Of a stretch of DNA of 64,000 nucleotides, positions 62,001 to 64,000 are shown piece by piece (position 1 is the first letter of the stretch; each line of letters starts with the position of its first letter). The notes beneath the pieces are model-generated. The model was given only the letters and a program-made list of their open reading frames with translations, was not told the origin of the DNA and searched no databases. Location: contig CAIIXF020000004.1 of the NCBI GenBank assembly GCA_903813345.2, forward strand, positions 27,779,986-27,843,985, in the 5' to 3' direction. The translations under genes and the position numbers were made by a program. The stretch comes from Owenia fusiformis. Taxonomy: Eukaryota; Annelida; Polychaeta; Sabellida; Oweniidae.

Positions 62001-62669
62001 TACAATACAAGACTTACAAGTGTTACAACATATATGGACTTAGTATTGGAGATACAACAGTGATATATAGTGATCATCAACTTTAGTTTATATGGACTCT
62101 GGATATTGTTTTATTAGTGATAAATATTAGCTTATATGGACTTTTGAGTTGTGAGTTTTGAGAGAGATATTAAAATCGTAACACTCTTACAATTAGACTT
62201 GAAATTTTATGTACATCTTTATTTGGGCTAATAAACGCCGCAATATACTGTTTTATATTTTATATTTAATTGTATGTCTGTTTAATTCTTTAGGGACAAT
62301 CGCACATTTAACGTGTGCCGTGTAACTCACCAAGTAAACACCGTTTACTAAACAGTGGGCCTATTATTAGCCACGCTACCACGTATATCCACAAAAATAG
62401 GCCAAACTGTTACAATAATGTACATTTATTTGTGAAACTAAACTAAGGAAAATATTAACGAAATGACAACATTTGAAACTTACTACAAGTTGGGACAGGA
62501 CCATCCCATTGTCCATTACTTAAACATTTTATACTGTCCTTCCCGACGATCGGATAACCGATGTTACATACGAATCTAATCACTTCCCCAACGTAATATG
62601 GTTCAGTATCACTGCCTTCAGCCCTTCTTCCGTTTTCTGGTGCGTAAGGTTGGGGAGGATAGCATATTG
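46799..62669 (-). CDS. Modular extracellular protein gene: Sushi + two TSP1-like Cys-rich exons
   Basis: Three minus-strand exons with canonical splice sites: 62669-62484 (Sushi/CCP), 47468-47247 and 47062-46799 (paralogous Cys-rich domains). All are symmetrical phase 1-1 (186, 222 and 264 bp), the hallmark of shuffled extracellular modules. The order suggests a secreted or membrane protein with adhesion, complement-like or matrix roles. No signal peptide or terminal exons are seen; they would lie outside the window or in unrecognised exons. The 15-kb intron between the Sushi and first TSP1-like exon carries a three-level transposon nest. That all three exons belong to one gene is inferred from strand, order and phase. 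Confidence 0.6.
47247..47468 (-). CDS. TSP1-like Cys-rich exon 1
   Basis: Acceptor GATCCAG, donor GTACGT, 74 codons, phase 1-1. It reads CYWKQWGSWINGDC, then RPGTSLCYRTRRCYC, GSSKEYETKTCC and PPPPC. It is a tandem-duplicated paralogue of the exon at 46799-47062, with the same tryptophan and cysteine pattern. Confidence 0.65.
47540..49430. other. Intronic sequence, no gene; one foldback
   Basis: AT-rich intron sequence of the Sushi/TSP1-like gene. The only structure noticed is an imperfect inverted repeat at about 48590-48815. Confidence 0.5.
48590..48815. repeat. Foldback (inverted repeat, arms about 70-85 bp)
   Basis: The left arm (about 48598-48665) holds acctctcaatattgta and tttttggttgattttaaaaa. 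The right arm (about 48735-48808) holds their inverse (ttttaaaaccaaccaaaatt, acaatattgagagacct). The spacer is about 70 bp. Probably a foldback/MITE relic. Confidence 0.7.
49813..52345 (+). repeat. 5' LTR of the gag-only element
   Basis: 2,533 bp, starting TGTGATGATCC and ending GTTGCCACA. Repeated nearly exactly at 55969-60006. Short ORFs inside it (for example at 51062 on the minus strand, duplicated at 58723) are LTR shadows. Confidence 0.9.
52348..52365 (+). other. Primer-binding-site-like sequence
   Basis: A TGG-starting 18-mer two bases after the 5' LTR, as expected for the complement of a tRNA 3' end. I cannot say which tRNA. Confidence 0.55.
52505..54175 (+). CDS. Gag-like polyprotein ORF with two zinc knuckles, 556 aa
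   Basis: Single open frame between the LTRs. Residues 1 to about 450 are hydrophilic, rich in Ser, Glu and Pro, with no domain I recognise. Near residues 490-510 is a basic stretch (KKTLKKNSKPKPKRY). It is followed by CQICDTRSHSIFDC (CX2CX4HX4C, a canonical zinc knuckle) and then CFKCGNDHRITDC (CX2CX3HX4C, one residue short). The basic region plus CCHC boxes at the C-terminus is the nucleocapsid layout of retrotransposon Gag, which packages element RNA in particles. The start ATG is about 160 bp after the 5' LTR. No protease or RT follows in any frame. The N-terminal part does not resemble gypsy or copia capsids that I can recall. Confidence 0.75.
   Translation: MSDTSEPFYVARHVSLPTPESGESCSSRPKLKMNNAEGITPAFNDSEVVLSHQECSEKQLELTMDDAIPFEKTATSVSPIEGKSQFKPLLSHLKLTKMPKIQETVPESLHTVDLTLEPFIRSVKPETADHDLSPTLISGSKIKNSEVVYSEHFDPLDPHFTEVDPGKRKPLRDMHGCKHANLAFGKTISLYGAVEKASFQQRVLTLRASPDEKPDSGYHLQELVRPKYELKYRPEPPESNSLVIETNKMTSMFSDISQSEHYKSHTPQLPDLEHSYMCTESNVSGETHPLEGDGYFSASEHEQNKSKSPKDTWYYTECPDKAMGIFSERMNPKAVDRGRPITRQTRAHPQLSLSPKRVYSGRNPVSQQVQLSSNSLLDDPSVVDADVDSCDSSDYATAGELLEPGKSKMKSNSLHFPRKVKQFSALPRLPSSDSSDKELLTRYANNPAKTKLSQREVCPCISEAAITKLVQQQMMILGQNLTKVIKKTLKKNSKPKPKRYDSYCQICDTRSHSIFDCDQRHPNSRVTGVRACFKCGNDHRITDCPSLKVGPDQFEH
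54180..55954 (+). other. Internal non-coding region of the gag-only element
   Basis: About 1.8 kb between the gag stop and the polypurine tract. It holds only short ORFs (for example 54319-54588 and 55360-55701) with no RT, RNase H, integrase or envelope motif. It may hold packaging or RNA-stability signals. Confidence 0.6.
55955..55968 (+). other. Polypurine tract
   Basis: aaaagggggagcag immediately before the 3' LTR, as needed to prime plus-strand DNA synthesis in LTR elements. Confidence 0.8.
55969..60006 (+). repeat. 3' LTR of the gag-only element, carrying an insertion
   Basis: Nearly identical to 49813-52345 apart from the segment 57010-58515. The break falls in the T/A run cactttt|atatat, and sequence resumes at tatatatattgc. 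Confidence 0.9.
57010..58515 (+). mobile_element. 1.5-kb non-autonomous element inserted in the 3' LTR
   Basis: The left end tatgtccccaccacatagtg starts with a small hairpin, and the right end contains ccacttggtggggacata, its inverse, followed by about 25 bp. Near the left end is a (tccg)n/(tctg)n tract. Inside are about five roughly 175-bp tandem units, each with cagccattttggattttc and aatcttgtctgtaaagtctt. No ORF. The ends relate to the ATGTCACCACC family at 26.7 and 63.2 kb. Absent from the 5' LTR, so it is younger than the retrotransposon. Confidence 0.85.
61010..61990 (+). repeat. Tandem 90-100-bp units inside the outer LTR
   Basis: About nine diverged units share ggatccaggagatag, tatactacaacac and tttcacataatcaaagttga. 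The first three variants carry tacatctacagagaagagg instead. The array lies between the TATA box and the polyadenylation signal, that is in the transcribed leader of the LTR. Confidence 0.8.
62484..62669 (-). CDS. Sushi/CCP domain exon
   Basis: Acceptor CTCTTTTAG, donor GTAAGT, 62 codons, phase 1-1. The reading includes ICYPPQPYAPENGRR, YYVGEVIRFVCNIGY, SIKCLSNGQWDGPVPTC. The four cysteines, the glycine-tyrosine after the second, and the G-x-W before the last are the standard complement-control-protein pattern. Sushi domains act outside the cell as binding modules. Confidence 0.8.
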
Positions 62670-62859
62670 CTAAAAGAGTTTTCAAACATGCAGATTTAAT
62701 AATCCCATCGAACAGCAACAATGGCTGCTAATTTTTTACAAAATCCCTACACTGACCTTTCAGTTATATCAAAAATCGACAAAAATTGACAAATGGAAAC
62801 CCACTAGCCAAATTGAAATAAGAAAATGTTATATGTTTAAGTACACATATAACATTTCA

Positions 62860-63060
62860 ACAAGATTGCTCCATTACTTTTTGAGTTAAAGAAAAAACGT
62901 TAAATGCCAATGTATCATAAAATAATGTGCCCTGCTGGTGATTCATATATCAAGTATAAACAAAATTGCACTACTATTTTTCCAGTTACAGCAAAAAGCG
63001 TAAAATAGCATGTAACGGCCGCCTTCTTCAAGATGGCAACCATATTTTTAAATAGATATA
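62860..63060 (-). repeat. Reverse copies of the gagcgatttt dispersed repeat
   Basis: Two diverged reverse units (caagattgctccattacttt and aaaattgcactactattttt), then cggccgccttcttcaagatgg. A further partial copy lies at 63790-63890 (gaatggcggccattttt, tttcgagaagaacttgt). Confidence 0.6.
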
Positions 63061-63186
63061 TTCTAAAATTAATACATATACTGTATATTTTTCCATTCAA
63101 AATATCTAAGCACAAGTGCCAACGGGAAAGGACCAAACGTTTTAATGGAACCTAGCAATAAAAGTCAAAATCGAAGTGTATACCAA

Positions 63187-63665
63187 TCATAACAAGGCAT
63201 TAACATGACAAAATGTCACCACCGTCTTGCTCAATTCTAAAAACAAAAGCCAGATTTGAACTTCTGAAAACTTTTAGATAATTTTGAAAAAGTCATTTGA
63301 AAGAGAATTGAAAAATACCTTTTTTGAGAAGGTCATTGAGGGTCAAATCTAAAGTCAGATTTGAGCTGGTGAGAACTTATAAATAATTTGAAGAACAAAA
63401 TTGATTTATTTGAAGCAAGTTGAAAATATACCTTTTTGACCTTTCTTGACCTTGAGAAGGTCAGTGAAGGTCAAATCTCAAATCAAAAGTCAGATTTGAA
63501 TTTTTGAGAACTTGTAGATGACTTAAAACAATGAAGTCAGTCTAAACAGTATTTTTTAGTTATTGGAAGTTGTAAAAATTTGTTACAGACACCAACCGCC
63601 AACAGCCGGACGCTGTCACAAAGAAGGAGAACATAACAATATTTCAAAACTTGGTGGTGACATAA
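63187..63665 (-). mobile_element. ATGTCACCACC-ended non-autonomous element, complete small copy
   Basis: The ends aatgtcaccaccg and cttggtggtgacat are inverted. The interior has two to three gaccttgagaaggtca-type units and a gccggacgctgtcac block, matching in reverse the element that starts at 26711. About 480 bp, no ORF. Confidence 0.75.
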
Positions 63666-64000
63666 AAACAAACCTCATTTCTCCAAAAACCATGAATAGA
63701 AACAATGACTAACATCACAATCAAAGACCAAAACACCAACATATTAATATTACACTTGTATATGTCGTACATAAAATAGTGTAAAATTGACAAAGAATGG
63801 CGGCCATTTTTGAATTGATGGCAATTTTGAAATTGACTTTCGAGAAGAACTTGTAATCACACGTGGCATAAATGTTTATGCTACGCGTTATATTTTACCG
63901 AACCATGTAGAATTATGTAGAAACTAACAACAATACTGTGTCTCAAAATGAAATGAAATCGATTTTCTAGATGTACAGTTTTGATGAAATTTATTCACTG

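Larger units (their letters stand above)
49436..62414 (+). mobile_element. Probable solo LTR, about 2.78 kb, split by an inner retrotransposon
   Basis: The two pieces are 49436-49812 and about 60007-62414. The ends are TGTAACGG... and ...CTGTTACA (short inverted termini, TG/CA). The same 4 bases ATAA flank both sides (49432-49435 and 62415-62418). The second piece has a CRE (tgacgtcatc, 60081), a TATA box (tatataag, 60096) and a polyadenylation signal aataaa at 62230, as in a U3-R-U5 unit with a long R. About nine 90-100-bp units containing ggatccaggagatag fill 61.0-62.0 kb. No internal coding region, so the full element was probably lost by LTR-LTR recombination before the inner insertion. 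Confidence 0.6.

Noticed and set aside
1-64000. CRISPR array or phage-type interpretation of the tandem repeats and recombinase-like proteins
   Set aside because: Spliced exons, LINEs, LTR elements and MITEs show eukaryotic DNA; the tandem repeats have no unique spacers.

Overview
This is AT-rich animal nuclear DNA: spliced genes with GT-AG introns, tandem arrays and nested transposons. It most resembles a marine lophotrochozoan, probably a bivalve mollusc. The reasons are a dispersed repeat with a gagcgattttgttcatattt core and (tccg)n tracts, a tyrosine-recombinase-like multi-exon gene, and secreted Sushi/TSP1-like exons. The species call is inference. No prokaryotic features, CRISPR arrays or rRNA were seen.

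Layout. 0-4.3 kb: candidate exons of an unrecognised minus-strand gene. 4.6-5.2 kb: 3' end of a CR1/jockey-like LINE. 6.1-8.4 kb: a small minus-strand gene with a zinc ribbon and an RPA70-C-like OB-fold signature. 8.5-12.3 kb: dispersed repeats, a tRNA-Glu-like sequence beside a transposon end, and a second LINE fragment. 13.1 kb: terminal exon of a tyrosine-recombinase-like (YR) gene on the minus strand. 15.1-31.9 kb: a plus-strand YR-like gene (C2H2 finger, SAM-like core-binding domain, catalytic exons). One of its introns holds a 7.4-kb array of about 180 copies of a 36-bp minisatellite. The next intron holds a tandem-repeat element carrying a 3.3-kb TIR transposon. 32.3-33.8 kb: small acidic/proline-rich exons, with a mariner-type foldback between two of them. 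33.9-36.8 kb: a broken Ty3/gypsy pol fossil with a Harbinger-type MITE in its RT region, followed by unrecognised ORFs to 38.3 kb. 39.8-41.4 kb: about 340-bp tandem repeats. 46.8-62.7 kb: a minus-strand gene for a modular extracellular protein; three phase 1-1 exons are visible (one Sushi, two Cys-rich TSP1-like). Its 15-kb intron holds a three-level nest: a probable solo LTR (49.4-62.4 kb), interrupted by a young gag-only LTR retrotransposon (49.8-60.0 kb), whose 3' LTR is interrupted by a 1.5-kb repeat element.

The host genes do not form an operon or pathway; they are independent transcription units whose introns have been enlarged by mobile DNA. The best candidates for something undescribed are the gag-only element with unusually long, nearly identical LTRs, the YR-like gene split by the giant minisatellite, and the 3.3-kb CACT-ended transposon. 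Exon boundaries were read by eye from splice motifs, phase and protein pattern; no search or transcript data were available.
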